DNA of 64,000 nucleotides from the NCBI GenBank assembly GCA_910585295.1, contig CAJUDE010000013.1, positions 50,473 to 114,472 on the forward strand. Reading direction: 5' to 3'. Each line of letters starts with the position of its first letter. Position 1 is the stretch's first letter. The notes under the pieces were generated by a model that saw only the letters and a program-made list of their open reading frames with translations, did no database searches and had not been told where the DNA came from. Below, piece by piece: positions 50,395-59,838 of this stretch. The stretch comes from an uncultured Lachnospiraceae bacterium (GTDB lineage: Bacteria > Bacillota > Clostridia > Lachnospirales > Lachnospiraceae). The position numbers were made by a program, and so were the translations under genes.

Positions 50395-52512
50395 TTAATT
50401 CCGAAATATTCCTATTTCTTTATTGCTCAGGCGGACAGTGACATTCCTTACGGAACTGGCCGCCGTCCATTGCATGCCATTCATCTGCACCACTGTCCCG
50501 GCATTCAGGATGCCGTATACCATCATCTTCGCCTCATTTGCTTTGCTTCGCTTCTCTTCTAATTCTTTTGTCCGCTCCACTTGCTGTTCCATTTGTTTGC
50601 GTTTGATATAGGTTGCCTGCTCCACTTTCAGGTATAAGTCCATCCCATTGCGGACCTCCGGTGGGTATTGCTTCTGCAGTTTCTTATAGGCTTCCTCAAA
50701 AATCACCAGCTCTGACTGGAGTTTTTTCAGTTTCAGCTCCGCTTCCTCTTCCTTCTCTAACATAGCCTTGCTGACGCCAAGGGATATATTGGTCAAAAGC
50801 CCGGCCCGGTTGCCGATATGGTGAGCCGTAATCCCGTTTACCGCCGCCGCGCTGCCTCCAATAATCGCCCCCTTGCTTCCAGAAATAACAATCTCCTTGC
50901 CTGCAATCAAGTTGCTGTTCATCACATAATTGGCATAAATGCCTTTATTGGCTGTCAGCGACGCGCCTTCAAAAAATTTCCCATGGATGTCATCTGCAGA
51001 CTCAATGACAGCCAGGCCGCCGCCAGACACCCCATTTTTGATGACAATCCGTTTCCCGCTCTGCAAATGCGCCGCTTCCACATTCCCCTCGATAATCAGT
51101 TCATCTTTTGACTGGATCACCACGCCGCTTCCTACGTTCCCTTTCACCCAAATGCTGCCGTTAAACCTCAAGTTGCCAGTAGATATAGTCACTTCATCCA
51201 CAATCAGCAGAGGCTGGATTGTGATTTCATTATTTTTTAATTCGATTTTCCCGGATTCCCGGGCAATATATGTTTTCTTGTCCTGGGAAAGGAGGAACCC
51301 CCTCCCTTTCAGGATATGCTTTTCCTGGCCGCCCTGCGCCGGAAGTTCCGTGCCGTCCACTGTCCTTCCCCCAATTCCTGGCTGGGCTTCATGGTAGACT
51401 GCAATCACCTGCCCTGCCTTCACCTGCTCAAAATAAACGGTATTCTGATAGTCAATGGAGCCATCTTTGCGGATTGCCGGAATCTGCGGTATCCCTGTGC
51501 GGAAAAAGAATTCATAATACCCATCCCGCCCTCGCTGGGGCCTCACGCCTTCCGCCGCCAAAAAATGCCTGGTGCCTTGGTCAGCTTCTTTCAGGTTTTT
51601 CTCTATGTTATCCTGCAGGATTCCGAACACAACATGCTCTTTCGCCAACAGCCTCATAATTTCGTTCTTTGTCTTAGACACCCCTTTTTCCAGGGTGATA
51701 TACGCTTCCATTTTATCCTGGCTGACTGTCACAAGGCATTCTGACACCTGCTTTGCCTGTTCCTCTAACTGTTCTAGGGAGATCTCTTTTCCTTTTGCAC
51801 TCTCAGTCAGCTCTTTCATTTTTGTCCGCATCTGCCGCATCTCTTTTGCTGAATACATCATGCTCTGGTAGGCAGATACATCCAGGCCGTCCTCAAGCCC
51901 CAAACGGATTTCACGCATCTGCTGCCAGCGGTACAATTCCCTGGCATACACAGACACATCCACGCGCCGCTCAAGCCCAAAACGGATTTCACGCATCTGC
52001 TGCCAGCCAAAATATATTTTGGCATAGACAGATACGTCCAGGCCTTCTTCCACTCCCAAACGGATTTCGCGCAGGGACTCGCCCAAAAATTCTTTAATCA
52101 GATATTCGCTAATATCGGCTTTATGCTCCAGGCCAAGGCGGATCTCATCTAATTGATCCGGCTCATACCCTTGCTCGATATAAGGGAAAATATCCACATG
52201 CCCTTGCTTCGCTTTGCGGATTTCACGCAGGTATCCAGCCTCCAACTCCTGATGTTTGGACAAGTCAATCCCTTCTTTTAACCCCTTACGGATTTGGCAC
52301 ATCCGGTCATAAGAAATCTCAGGCTTCGCATAGACAGCCACATCCAGCCCCCACTCCAGCCCTTTTTTTATTTCTTCCATCTGAAACCAGTCATAATTCA
52401 CGGAAGTATACCAAGACACATCCAGCCCTTTTTCCAGCCCTTGCCGAATTTCCTCCATTTGGCCCTTATCAAACCCCATCGCTTCATATTTTCTGATCAG
52501 TTGACTGTTCAC
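50395..52512 (-). CDS. FapA/DUF342 protein with N-terminal EIRxGLExGLDVSxY repeats
   Basis: The protein has 705 residues. About the first 225 are eight imperfect 28-residue repeats such as QMREIRLGLEDGLDVSAY and QMEEIKKGLEWGLDVAVY. The FapA/DUF342 core follows (about 265-560: AEGVRPQRGRDGYYEFFFRT, the beta-helix around DELIIEGNVEAAHLQSGKRI), then a coiled coil (EKEEEAELKLKKLQSELVIF) and a short C-terminal domain. DUF342 proteins affect polar or membrane localisation in other bacteria. GTG 52512 is the first start. It heads the signalling operon with the response regulator and HPt genes. Confidence 0.85.
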   Translation of the reverse strand: MNSQLIRKYEAMGFDKGQMEEIRQGLEKGLDVSWYTSVNYDWFQMEEIKKGLEWGLDVAVYAKPEISYDRMCQIRKGLKEGIDLSKHQELEAGYLREIRKAKQGHVDIFPYIEQGYEPDQLDEIRLGLEHKADISEYLIKEFLGESLREIRLGVEEGLDVSVYAKIYFGWQQMREIRFGLERRVDVSVYARELYRWQQMREIRLGLEDGLDVSAYQSMMYSAKEMRQMRTKMKELTESAKGKEISLEQLEEQAKQVSECLVTVSQDKMEAYITLEKGVSKTKNEIMRLLAKEHVVFGILQDNIEKNLKEADQGTRHFLAAEGVRPQRGRDGYYEFFFRTGIPQIPAIRKDGSIDYQNTVYFEQVKAGQVIAVYHEAQPGIGGRTVDGTELPAQGGQEKHILKGRGFLLSQDKKTYIARESGKIELKNNEITIQPLLIVDEVTISTGNLRFNGSIWVKGNVGSGVVIQSKDELIIEGNVEAAHLQSGKRIVIKNGVSGGGLAVIESADDIHGKFFEGASLTANKGIYANYVMNSNLIAGKEIVISGSKGAIIGGSAAAVNGITAHHIGNRAGLLTNISLGVSKAMLEKEEEAELKLKKLQSELVIFEEAYKKLQKQYPPEVRNGMDLYLKVEQATYIKRKQMEQQVERTKELEEKRSKANEAKMMVYGILNAGTVVQMNGMQWTAASSVRNVTVRLSNKEIGIFRN

Positions 52513-52631
52513 TTCTCGCTATTCTCCTCTATTTATATTGTTTTTTCCCACTCATTAATTCTATGGTATAAACGCCGGGCTGTCAATAATATCTTAAGGC
52601 AATATGGCGCATGATTGGCTGCTATTGAAAG

Positions 52632-52767
52632 AACAAAGAATCCTGCCCTGCAGGATTCTCCGCCTGCGGCGGGTCGCTTTAGCGGCATATTTCTTTTCCG
52701 CCGCAATGCGATAATTGTTTTTCATTTTATAGGAAATCCGAAGGAATTTCCTATAAAATGAAAAAAA
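52632..52767. repeat. Intergenic hairpin repeat cluster after groEL
   Basis: Three stems follow one another: AGAATCCTGCCCTGCAGGATTCT, a GC-rich CCGCCTGCGGCGG region, and a long AT stem (TTTTTCATTTTATAGGAAAT against ATTTCCTATAAAATGAAAAA). The organisation (AAAGAAT.. stem, GC stem, TATAGGAAAT stem) parallels the R1 repeats at 14094 and 35732, though the sequence differs. It fills the 317-base gap between fapA and groEL. Confidence 0.6.
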
Positions 52768-52799
52768 GCTGCGGAGGCCTTAAGCCCCCACAGCCTTTC
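52761..52799 (-). terminator. Terminator of groESL
   Basis: On the minus strand GGCTGTGGGGGC-TTAA-GGCCTCCGCAGC forms a strong stem followed by T7, 31 bases after the groEL stop. Confidence 0.9.
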
Positions 52800-52829
52800 T
52801 ATTTATTGCATTTGTCTTGTTTCTGGGAA

Positions 52830-54452
52830 TTACATCATTCCCATCCCACCGCCGCCTGCTGGCATTGCCGGCACATCTTCTTTGATGTTTGCCACTACAG
52901 ATTCTGTTGTCAATAAGGTGGATGCAACGGAAGTTGCATTCTGCAGCGCGCTTCTGGTCACTTTCACTGGATCCAAAATCCCTGCCTCTACCATATTTAC
53001 ATACTCTTCTTTTGTTGCGTCAAAGCCAACGCCTGGCTCAGACTCTTTCACTTTATTGATAATCACAGCGCCTTCCAGCCCTGCATTAGCAGCAATGTAG
53101 AACAATGGGGATTCTAACGCCTTTAAGATTACTTTCGCGCCAGTCTTTTCATCTCCGTCCATGCCCTCTGCCAATGCCGCAACTTCTTTTGCCGCATGGA
53201 TATATGCGGAGCCGCCGCCTGCAATAATGCCTTCTTCCACTGCCGCCCTGGTAGAGTTCAAAGCGTCTTCCATGCGCAGCTTACTCTCCTTCATCTCTGT
53301 TTCAGTTGCAGCGCCAACACGGATCACTGCCACGCCGCCTGCCAATTTTGCAAGCCTTTCCTGTAATTTTTCCTTATCAAATTCAGAAGTAGTCTCTTCA
53401 ATCTGCGCCCTGATTTGGGAAACCCTTGCATCAATTGCAGCTTTATCGCCTTCCCCATCCACAATAATAGTGTTCTCTTTCTGGACTTTCACAGATTTTG
53501 CACGCCCTAACTGGTCCATGGTAGTTTCTTTCAGGTCAAGCCCTACTTCCTCGGAAATCACCTGGCCGCCTGTAAGGATTGCGATATCCTCAAGCATTGC
53601 TTTTCTTCTGTCGCCGTAACCTGGCGCCTTCACAGCCACTACATTGAATGTGCCGCGCAGTTTATTTACAATTAAGGTTGTGAGGGCTTCCCCTTCAATG
53701 TCTTCTGCAATAATCAAAAGCCTTGCCCCAGACTGCACCACCTGCTCCAACAATGGCAGGATTTCCTGGATATTGCTGATCTTTTTATCTGTAATTAAAA
53801 TATATGGGTCATCCAGCACTGCTTCCATCTTATCCATATCTGTTGCCATATAAGCGGAGATATAGCCGCGGTCAAACTGCATGCCTTCCACTAAGTCAAG
53901 CTCTGTCTGCATGGTCTTGGACTCTTCAATGGTAATAACGCCGTCGTTGGAAACTTTTTCCATAGCGTCTGCCACCAGGTTCCCAACTTCTTCATCCCCA
54001 GCAGAGATTGCAGCCACTTTTGCAATCTGGTCTTTGCCATTTACTTTCTGGCTCATTGCCGCGATAGATGCAATGGCTTTTTCTGTCGCCTTCTTCATGC
54101 CTCTGCGAAGCACGATTGGGTTTGCCCCTGCTTCCAGGTTCTTCATCCCTTCTTTAATCATTGCCTGCGCCAGCACGGTAGCTGTTGTGGTGCCGTCCCC
54201 GGCAACGTCGTTGGTCTTAGTTGCCACTTCTTTGACAAGCTGCGCGCCCATATTCTCAAATGCGTCTTCCAGTTCGATCTCTTTTGCGATTGTCACGCCG
54301 TCATTTGTGATCAATGGGGCGCCAAAAGATTTGTCCAGGACTACGTTCCTCCCTTTCGGCCCTAATGTCACCCTTACTGTATTTGCCAATTTATCTACGC
54401 CAGCCTCTAATGCTGCCCTGGCTTCTGTGCCATATTTTAATTCCTTTGCCAT
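52830..54452 (-). CDS. groL: 60 kDa chaperonin GroEL
   Basis: The 540-residue ring chaperonin has AKELKYGTEARAALEAGVDK at the N-terminus, GPKGRNVVLDKSFGAPLITN, the ATP-site DGTTTATVLAQAM, AAVEEGIIAGGGSAYIHAAK and the flexible Gly/Met tail (PAMPAGGGGMGMM). It encapsulates unfolded proteins with GroES. The ribosome site is GAAGGAGACG. It lies 69 bases after groES in the CIRCE-controlled operon. Confidence 0.99.
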   Translation of the reverse strand: MAKELKYGTEARAALEAGVDKLANTVRVTLGPKGRNVVLDKSFGAPLITNDGVTIAKEIELEDAFENMGAQLVKEVATKTNDVAGDGTTTATVLAQAMIKEGMKNLEAGANPIVLRRGMKKATEKAIASIAAMSQKVNGKDQIAKVAAISAGDEEVGNLVADAMEKVSNDGVITIEESKTMQTELDLVEGMQFDRGYISAYMATDMDKMEAVLDDPYILITDKKISNIQEILPLLEQVVQSGARLLIIAEDIEGEALTTLIVNKLRGTFNVVAVKAPGYGDRRKAMLEDIAILTGGQVISEEVGLDLKETTMDQLGRAKSVKVQKENTIIVDGEGDKAAIDARVSQIRAQIEETTSEFDKEKLQERLAKLAGGVAVIRVGAATETEMKESKLRMEDALNSTRAAVEEGIIAGGGSAYIHAAKEVAALAEGMDGDEKTGAKVILKALESPLFYIAANAGLEGAVIINKVKESEPGVGFDATKEEYVNMVEAGILDPVKVTRSALQNATSVASTLLTTESVVANIKEDVPAMPAGGGGMGMM

Positions 54453-54521
54453 GGTTTATCGTCTCCTTCTTTTCATTAATTCTATGTCTCTGTTCCTATA
54501 TGATATAAGTGAACCCCAGCC

Positions 54522-54809
54522 TTAAGCCTCTACAATTGCAAGGATATCATTCTGTTTCACAATTATGAACTCTTCCCCGTCAACCTTCACTTCATTGCCT
54601 GCATATTTGGAGTAAATCACTCTATCCCCTGCCTTTACCTGCATGGACACTTCCTTGCCGTCTACCATCCCGCCAGGCCCTACTGCAACAACTTCTGCTT
54701 CCTGAGGCTTCTCCTGTGCGCTTCCAGCTAAAATAATACCAGACTTAGTAGTCTCCTCTGCCTCGCATTGCTTTAATACAACTCTGTCGCCTAATGGTAC
54801 TAATTTCAT
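54522..54809 (-). CDS. groS: 10 kDa co-chaperonin GroES
   Basis: The 95-residue GroES lid has LVPLGDRVVLKQCEAEETTK, the mobile loop SGIILAGSAQEKPQ, and a C-terminus ending IVKQNDILAIVEA. The ribosome site is TAAGGAGGAATTG. It is first gene of the heat-shock operon. Confidence 0.98.
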   Translation of the reverse strand: MKLVPLGDRVVLKQCEAEETTKSGIILAGSAQEKPQEAEVVAVGPGGMVDGKEVSMQVKAGDRVIYSKYAGNEVKVDGEEFIIVKQNDILAIVEA

Positions 54810-54864
54810 TACAATTCCTCCTTATTAAGCTATCTCTTCTATTACTATGCTTTCTTTTTAATTA

Positions 54865-54891
54865 TTAGCACTCATTTATGTTGAGTGCTAA
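54865..54891. promoter_or_regulatory. CIRCE operator (HrcA binding site)
   Basis: TTAGCACTC-N9-GAGTGCTAA is an exact CIRCE consensus. It lies 56 bases upstream of the groES start and just downstream of the promoter. HrcA bound here represses groESL until heat or misfolded protein sequesters GroEL. Confidence 0.97.
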
Positions 54892-54904
54892 TTCTTATGT
54901 ACAT

Positions 54905-54933
54905 AATTTAGCACTCCAATTTTTTTTTGTCAA
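54905..54933 (-). promoter_or_regulatory. Sigma-A promoter of groESL
   Basis: TTGACA (54928-54933) and TAAATT (54905-54910) are separated by 17 bases. An extra CIRCE half-site, GGAGTGCTAA, covers the -10 region. Confidence 0.85.
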
Positions 54934-54960
54934 TATCCATTTTCACATTTTATAAAAAGT

Positions 54961-55452
54961 TTAGATTTTGTTTTCCTCAGCCGTATCCAAAGGATGCCCT
55001 TCTATATATTGCTCCATAATCGCCGCCGCTATACGGACCAATTTCCCACAAGGGCGCTTTTTATAATATTCTTCTGTCCGCTGCTCTGGCGTCGGCACGT
55101 CTTTCTTCTTTGCCAGGCCTAACAGCTCCCGGCAGACAATGGAGCCATTTTCTTCCTCATAAGCTTTCGCCAACTGCTGGATGCGCCCATAATGCTCCTT
55201 TTTGCCCTGGAAATCCTTAGGGTCCCCATACCCATACAGCATCCCTGCCACCAGAAACATCCCGCTGACCGCGCCGCAGACCTCACGCAGCCTGCCCATC
55301 CCTCCCCCAAAGGAGGAACTGAGCCTTGCGGCTGCCTTTGCATCCATCCCATGCAAATCTGAAAATGCAAGGACTACCGCTTGGGTGCAGTTATAGCCTT
55401 CCTTAAAATATTCTTCCGCCCTCTGCCCATATTTGCTCCCTTCGTAATTCAT
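54961..55452 (-). CDS. C_GCAxxG_C_C family redox-type protein
   Basis: The 163-residue protein carries the cysteine signature of this family: GYNCTQAVVLAF, then FGGGMGRLREVCGAVSGMFL (GCAxxG-type motif), CRELLGL and RPCGKLV. The spacing suggests a bound metal or flavin, but its role is not known. ATG 55452 follows AAAAGGAGGAGCC; the longer frame to 55599 would enter nadC. It follows nadC by 14 bases, so it is the third gene of the nad operon. Confidence 0.85.
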   Translation of the reverse strand: MNYEGSKYGQRAEEYFKEGYNCTQAVVLAFSDLHGMDAKAAARLSSSFGGGMGRLREVCGAVSGMFLVAGMLYGYGDPKDFQGKKEHYGRIQQLAKAYEEENGSIVCRELLGLAKKKDVPTPEQRTEEYYKKRPCGKLVRIAAAIMEQYIEGHPLDTAEENKI

Positions 55453-55466
55453 GGCTCCTCCTTTTC

Positions 55467-56321
55467 CTACACTGCATGGAGGTTTTTCAGGGAAATATCC
55501 AGGATAGGCGCCGAATGGGTTAATGCCCCGCTGGAAATATAGTCTACCCCCAAGGCTATATAATGCCCAATATTCTCCTTGGTCACATTGCCAGAGCATT
55601 CAATCTCTGCTTTCCCGTCAATTACAGCAATGGCTTTTTGCATCTCTTCCACGCCCATGTTGTCCAACATGATAATGTCTGCCCCGGCTTCCACTGCCTC
55701 CTGCACCATTTCCACAGTCTCACACTCAATCTCTATCTTCCGTACAAACGGGGCATACTCCTTTGCCATCACTATGGCCTCTTTCACGCCCCCTGCCGCG
55801 CCAATGTGGTTATCTTTTAGCAGTACGCCGTCGGACAGGTTATACCGATGGTTCTGCCCACCGCCCACTTTTACAGAATATTTTTCAAATATACGCATGT
55901 TCGGGGTGGTTTTCCTGGTATCGAGCAGTTTCACCTTGCTCCCTTCCAGCATTGCGGCTATGGAATTGGTATAAGTGGCAATGCCGCTCATGCGCTGCAG
56001 GTAATTCAAGGCAGTCCGCTCACCAGACAAAATTGCCCGGATATCCCCTTTCACCCTCCCGATTAGGTCGCCCTTTTTTACTTTGTCCCCATCTGCAAAA
56101 TAAAATTCCACAGAAGTATTCTCATCCAGCAGCTCAAACACCCGCTGGAATACAAACAGCCCTGCAAGCACGCCGTCCTGCTTGCAGATTAATTGAGCCT
56201 CCCCTTCCTGTGCCTCCCGCATCACTGCGTTCGTGGAAACGTCCTCACTGGAAATATCCTCCCGCAATGCCTGTAAAATCAATTCATCCGCATTTAACTT
56301 CATGGTTATGCCGTTGTTCAT
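55467..56321 (-). CDS. nadC: Nicotinate-nucleotide pyrophosphorylase (quinolinate phosphoribosyltransferase)
   Basis: The 284-residue enzyme turns quinolinate and PRPP into nicotinate mononucleotide in de novo NAD synthesis. RTALNYLQRMSGIATYTNSI, LLDTRKTTPNMRIFEKYSVK, VGGGQNHRYNLSDGVLLKDN and IMLDNMGVEEMQKAI are conserved. The start overlaps the last codons of nadB by 38 bases; ATG 56303 is a shorter alternative. Confidence 0.95.
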   Translation of the reverse strand: MNNGITMKLNADELILQALREDISSEDVSTNAVMREAQEGEAQLICKQDGVLAGLFVFQRVFELLDENTSVEFYFADGDKVKKGDLIGRVKGDIRAILSGERTALNYLQRMSGIATYTNSIAAMLEGSKVKLLDTRKTTPNMRIFEKYSVKVGGGQNHRYNLSDGVLLKDNHIGAAGGVKEAIVMAKEYAPFVRKIEIECETVEMVQEAVEAGADIIMLDNMGVEEMQKAIAVIDGKAEIECSGNVTKENIGHYIALGVDYISSGALTHSAPILDISLKNLHAV

Positions 56322-57606
56322 ATTCTTTTTCCATCCTCTCTATTTCCTGATGCACCAGGTCCCTATTTTCCTGGCGCATTTTATTAAGGTCTGTATAACA
56401 ATCAGGGGCAAACAAGCCCTGCCTGCACCCTTGCAAGGCAAAACTATTTCCAGATGCTATGTCAATTGCCGCGCGCCTTGCAAACACCAGGCTCTCCAAA
56501 AGGGAATTGCTGGCCAGGCGGTTTTCCCCATGCACGCCATTGCAGCTTGTCTCGCCTACCGCATAGAGGCGCTCCATCGACGTCCTGCCTTCCAAGTCGG
56601 ACTGGACCCCGCCCATAAAATAATGCTGCCCTGGAACCACTGGGACGCATTCCTTTGTCACATCATAGCCTTCCTCCAAGCACCTTTTGCAGATATTTGG
56701 GAAATGGCTTAAGATTTTTTCTTTTGGAATATGCTCCATAGACAACCAGACATACGGCTTGCCGTCTGCCTGCATCTGAGCCTCAATGGCATGGGCCACC
56801 ACATCCCTGGGCAAAAGCTCGTCCACAAAGCGTTCCATATGTGCGTTGTACAATACGGCGCCTTCCCCCCGGACGGACTCTGAGATTAAGAACCTCCTGC
56901 CGGGCCTCTCGGAATATAATGTGGTAGGGTGTATCTGCACAAAGTTCAAGTCCTGAAGCCGCACTTGGCGGCGCAATGCAACGGCAACCCCATCCCCAGT
57001 CAAATGGGCAAAATTCGTGGAATGGCGGTAAAGCCCGCCAATGCCCCCGCAAGCCAGCACTGTATACTTTGCCTGGACTGGCATCACCTTTCCCTGGCTG
57101 TCTGCAACCACAACCCCATAGCAGGTATTGTTTTCGCAAAGAAGGTCCACCATCTCTGTATGCTCATAAATCGTGATATTCCTACGCCTTTTCGCCTCTG
57201 CTAACATCTTCCCGGTAATCTCTTTGCCAGTAATGTCCTCATGGAACAAAATCCTAGGCCTGGAATGCCCGCCTTCCCTGGTATACACCAATTCCCCATC
57301 CTTGCGCTCAAATTCCACCCCATATCCCAACAGCAAATCAATCACCCTGCCAGAACCATGGATCATTGCCGCCACAGAATCCTTATTGTTCCTGTAATGC
57401 CCTGCCTTCATGGTATCTTCAAAGTATCCTTCAAAGTCATCTTCTGACCGCAGGACGCAGATCCCTCCCTGTGCCAGAAAAGAATCGCTGTCCTCAGCCT
57501 TAGCTTTTGTGATGGCCGCGACCTCCATGCTTTCTGGCAACTGCAATGCACAGAACAGCCCTGCCGCCCCTGTGCCTACAATTATCACATCTGTTTCTTT
57601 CTCCAT
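56284..57606 (-). CDS. nadB: L-aspartate oxidase
   Basis: The 440-residue flavoprotein oxidises aspartate to iminoaspartate for quinolinate synthesis. The FAD-binding start is TDVIIVGTGAAGLFCALQLP. SFLAQGGICVL, GHSRPRILFHEDITGKEI, VQIHPTTLYSE and the C-terminal GETSCNGVHGENRLASNSLL are family signatures. ATG 57606 follows AGGTGGGGAC; upstream in-frame codons to 57726 lack a ribosome site. nadA, usually in the same operon, is not in the window. Confidence 0.95.
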   Translation of the reverse strand: MEKETDVIIVGTGAAGLFCALQLPESMEVAAITKAKAEDSDSFLAQGGICVLRSEDDFEGYFEDTMKAGHYRNNKDSVAAMIHGSGRVIDLLLGYGVEFERKDGELVYTREGGHSRPRILFHEDITGKEITGKMLAEAKRRRNITIYEHTEMVDLLCENNTCYGVVVADSQGKVMPVQAKYTVLACGGIGGLYRHSTNFAHLTGDGVAVALRRQVRLQDLNFVQIHPTTLYSERPGRRFLISESVRGEGAVLYNAHMERFVDELLPRDVVAHAIEAQMQADGKPYVWLSMEHIPKEKILSHFPNICKRCLEEGYDVTKECVPVVPGQHYFMGGVQSDLEGRTSMERLYAVGETSCNGVHGENRLASNSLLESLVFARRAAIDIASGNSFALQGCRQGLFAPDCYTDLNKMRQENRDLVHQEIERMEKEYEQRHNHEVKCG

Positions 57607-57883
57607 GTCCCCACCTGCGTTTTCTCTCATTTCTAAATTCAGCCGATTACAAATAGGAAATCTATCTGTGCAGTTATTTAGAAATTGATATATTAGATTT
57701 TGAGTGCCTTCTGGTACCCACTCCATATTAACGCTAAGATTTTATCATATTCCCCAAGAAATTTCCAGTATTATATGGCTGGGCATCTATTTTCCTAGAA
57801 GCCATAGGCGCAGCTTGCCTTTTCCAAGGCTATGGACGCTTTGGCTATGCCCCGCCTTTTTGGTAGGGTGGAATGCGCCATAT

Positions 57884-58013
57884 AAAAGTAAAATGATATT
57901 CGATGGGAAAGGCAATGGCATTATCAGCCAATATGCCGCCTTTACAAAGGTGTATGGCAGGCAGATGGATTTCCTGCCGCTGCCGCCTGTTTGGCACGCC
58001 GCATATTACTCCA
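57884..58013 (+). other. Possible coding remnant upstream of nadB
   Basis: In the 407-base stretch between nadB and the MATE gene a rightward open phase reads KMIFDGKGNGIISQYAAFTK then VYGRQMDFLPLPPVWHAAYY. It is protein-like, but no ribosome site or start was found and no family was recognised. The phase runs into the 3' end of the convergent MATE gene. The rest of the stretch should hold the nadB promoter; nothing else is evident. Confidence 0.25.
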
Positions 58014-59345
58014 TCATTTCTCTACAGACACTGCCTTTGTATATCGCACCATTTTCAGGACTACATAAACTGCAACCAGCAATTCCGTAACCGGCATCGC
58101 AAACCAAACCGCATCTGCCCCTGCCACAGCCGGAAGAATGTAGATCAACATCCCGCTGACCACGGCGCCTCTGGCAACAGAAACAATGAAAGAAGCCATC
58201 GGTTTCATCAGCGTTTGAAAATAGTAAGTAGAAAAAATATTAAGCGGAAGCAGCAGGAAAGAAATTCCATAACTGCAAATAATACCCGGAGCAATGGCCA
58301 GGATTCCCTCCGTTGGCGTCATAAAAATACGGACAAAGAAATTAGGGACAAAAACTGCAAGCGCCGTCCAAACCACTCCAAACACCGCCGCCGTCCCTAA
58401 AGCATATTTCAAAATCTGCACGATCCGTTTCCCTTTTCCCGCGCCAAAATTTGCAGAGAGCATCGGCTGGGACGCCTGGCCAATGCTGTAAGCACAGCAC
58501 TGGACAAACGTGCTAATATTGATGATAATGCCGTAGACTGCCAGCGCATCCGTTCCCTGGTACCTTAAAATCTGCCTGTTAAACAGCATTGTAAGAATCC
58601 CCATCGCCACATCTATAAAAAAGGTGGAAAACCCGGTGATGCAAATGGACTTCAAGATAAAAAATAATTCAACAGGCTTTACAAGCCTTAAAGTATTCTT
58701 TTTACTGTGAAAATGCGTCAGCATTACCAGCAGCGAAAAAACAGATCCCATGGCGGTTGCAAGGCCTGCGCCCATGACCCCCATCTTCAACACGAAAACA
58801 AAGAAGTAATCCCCAAATATATTAAAGATTCCGCCAAACAACACCGCCTTCGTTGCAAGGGCAGGATTCCCATCGTTGCGCAGAAAGGCTGACATAAGCT
58901 GTGTAAACAGGAAACTTGGCGCTACAAATTTAACCGGAAACAGATAACTCCTTGCCAGCGGCAGCAGCGTTTCCCCCGCTCCGAACAGCCGCAGAAGCTC
59001 CACATCAAAAAAGACCACAGCCAGCCATGTAAATGCAGCCAGAACCGCCGCCCCGATAACTGCAGCGGTAAAGTATTCATTAGACTTTTTCTGATTCTGT
59101 TCAGATTCTCCGCGCAATGTGGTAAAAAGCACAGAACCTCCGATTCCCATAAGCAGCCCAAGGCTGTATATAATATTCCAAACAGGGGCAACCACAGCTA
59201 ACGCCGCCGTGCCTTCCGGCCCCTGATACTGCCCGACCATCGCCATATCCACCGCACCGTAAATGGACGAAATTAGCGCGCTTTCGAATGCCGCGGCCAG
59301 ATACTTAAGATACATTGGTTTGATTTTACTTGTAAGCAGATCCAT
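58014..59345 (-). CDS. MATE family exporter with leader-controlled expression
   Basis: The protein has 443 residues and about 12 membrane helices. SKIKPMYLKYLAAAFESALI then SSIYGAVDMAMVGQYQGPEG is the N-terminal MatE signature of the MepA-like branch, and SAFLRNDGNPALATKAVLFG and LSANFGAGKGKRIVQILKYA are internal signatures. MepA-type pumps export dyes and cationic drugs. ATG 59345 follows GAGGAGGAAGGG. In-frame codons continue upstream for 35 codons to 59450, through a leader hairpin (see 59398-59450), so a longer N-terminus is possible. Confidence 0.9.
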   Translation of the reverse strand: MDLLTSKIKPMYLKYLAAAFESALISSIYGAVDMAMVGQYQGPEGTAALAVVAPVWNIIYSLGLLMGIGGSVLFTTLRGESEQNQKKSNEYFTAAVIGAAVLAAFTWLAVVFFDVELLRLFGAGETLLPLARSYLFPVKFVAPSFLFTQLMSAFLRNDGNPALATKAVLFGGIFNIFGDYFFVFVLKMGVMGAGLATAMGSVFSLLVMLTHFHSKKNTLRLVKPVELFFILKSICITGFSTFFIDVAMGILTMLFNRQILRYQGTDALAVYGIIINISTFVQCCAYSIGQASQPMLSANFGAGKGKRIVQILKYALGTAAVFGVVWTALAVFVPNFFVRIFMTPTEGILAIAPGIICSYGISFLLLPLNIFSTYYFQTLMKPMASFIVSVARGAVVSGMLIYILPAVAGADAVWFAMPVTELLVAVYVVLKMVRYTKAVSVEK

Positions 59346-59397
59346 ATCGTTCCCTTCCTCCTCTGATCTCTTTTTACTTCCCAAAATGCTTTCTAAA

Positions 59398-59450
59398 AGC
59401 AAAAAAACTGGATAAAGAACAGACTTTTCAATCTGCGCCTTATCCAGCAT
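59398..59450 (-). promoter_or_regulatory. Leader/attenuator copy 1 before the MATE gene
   Basis: From ATG 59450 (minus strand) a leader frame MLDKAQIEKSVLYPVFLL runs through a terminator-like hairpin: CTGGATAAGG, inner stem CAGATT-GAAA-AGTCTG, then CTTTATCCAG and T7. Here the frame has no stop and joins the MATE start in frame. Upstream, CTCGGAGGGTATATTGCTC is shared with copy 2, and a TATAAT box lies near 59495. It is probably a transcription attenuator responsive to translation of the leader or to a ligand. Confidence 0.6.
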
Positions 59451-59511
59451 ATCACTTCCGCCGAGCAATATACCCTCCGAGCAAGCTACCTTCATTATAT
59501 AAAAAACAGAA

Positions 59512-59758
59512 TTATTCAAACCCATGCTTTCCATAAAACCCCGGAAGCATGCCTTCATTTGCGGTAATCAAGTTTATGCCTTTTATCCCGCGTTCTTCCA
59601 TATCCGCAAGACAGCGTTCCAACAATTCCGTTGCGATGCCCTTTCTCTGGTAATCCGGCAAAACTGCAAGGTCATTGACCTCAAAAACTTTTCCGTAATG
59701 AAACAGCATCGTACTGCCCAAAATGAACCCCACTACCTTGCCCTACATACTGTTCCAA
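59512..59758 (-). pseudogene. GNAT acetyltransferase, central fragment
   Basis: VVGFILGSTMLFHYGKVFEV then NDLAVLPDYQRKGIATELLE (acetyl-CoA site QRKGIA) and GMLPGFYGKHGFE form the core of a GNAT N-acetyltransferase. The N-terminal half is missing (upstream codons MGLLMEKRKKFPCNRILEQY from 59806 are in another phase), and the C-terminus stops right after KHGFE, about 15 residues short. It lies between the two leader copies. Confidence 0.7.
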
Positions 59759-59838
59759 TATGCGGTTGCAGGGAAACTTCTTGCGTTTTTCCATCAGCAG
59801 ACCCATAACGTTCTCTTCCCCACAATCCCCCCGCTTCC

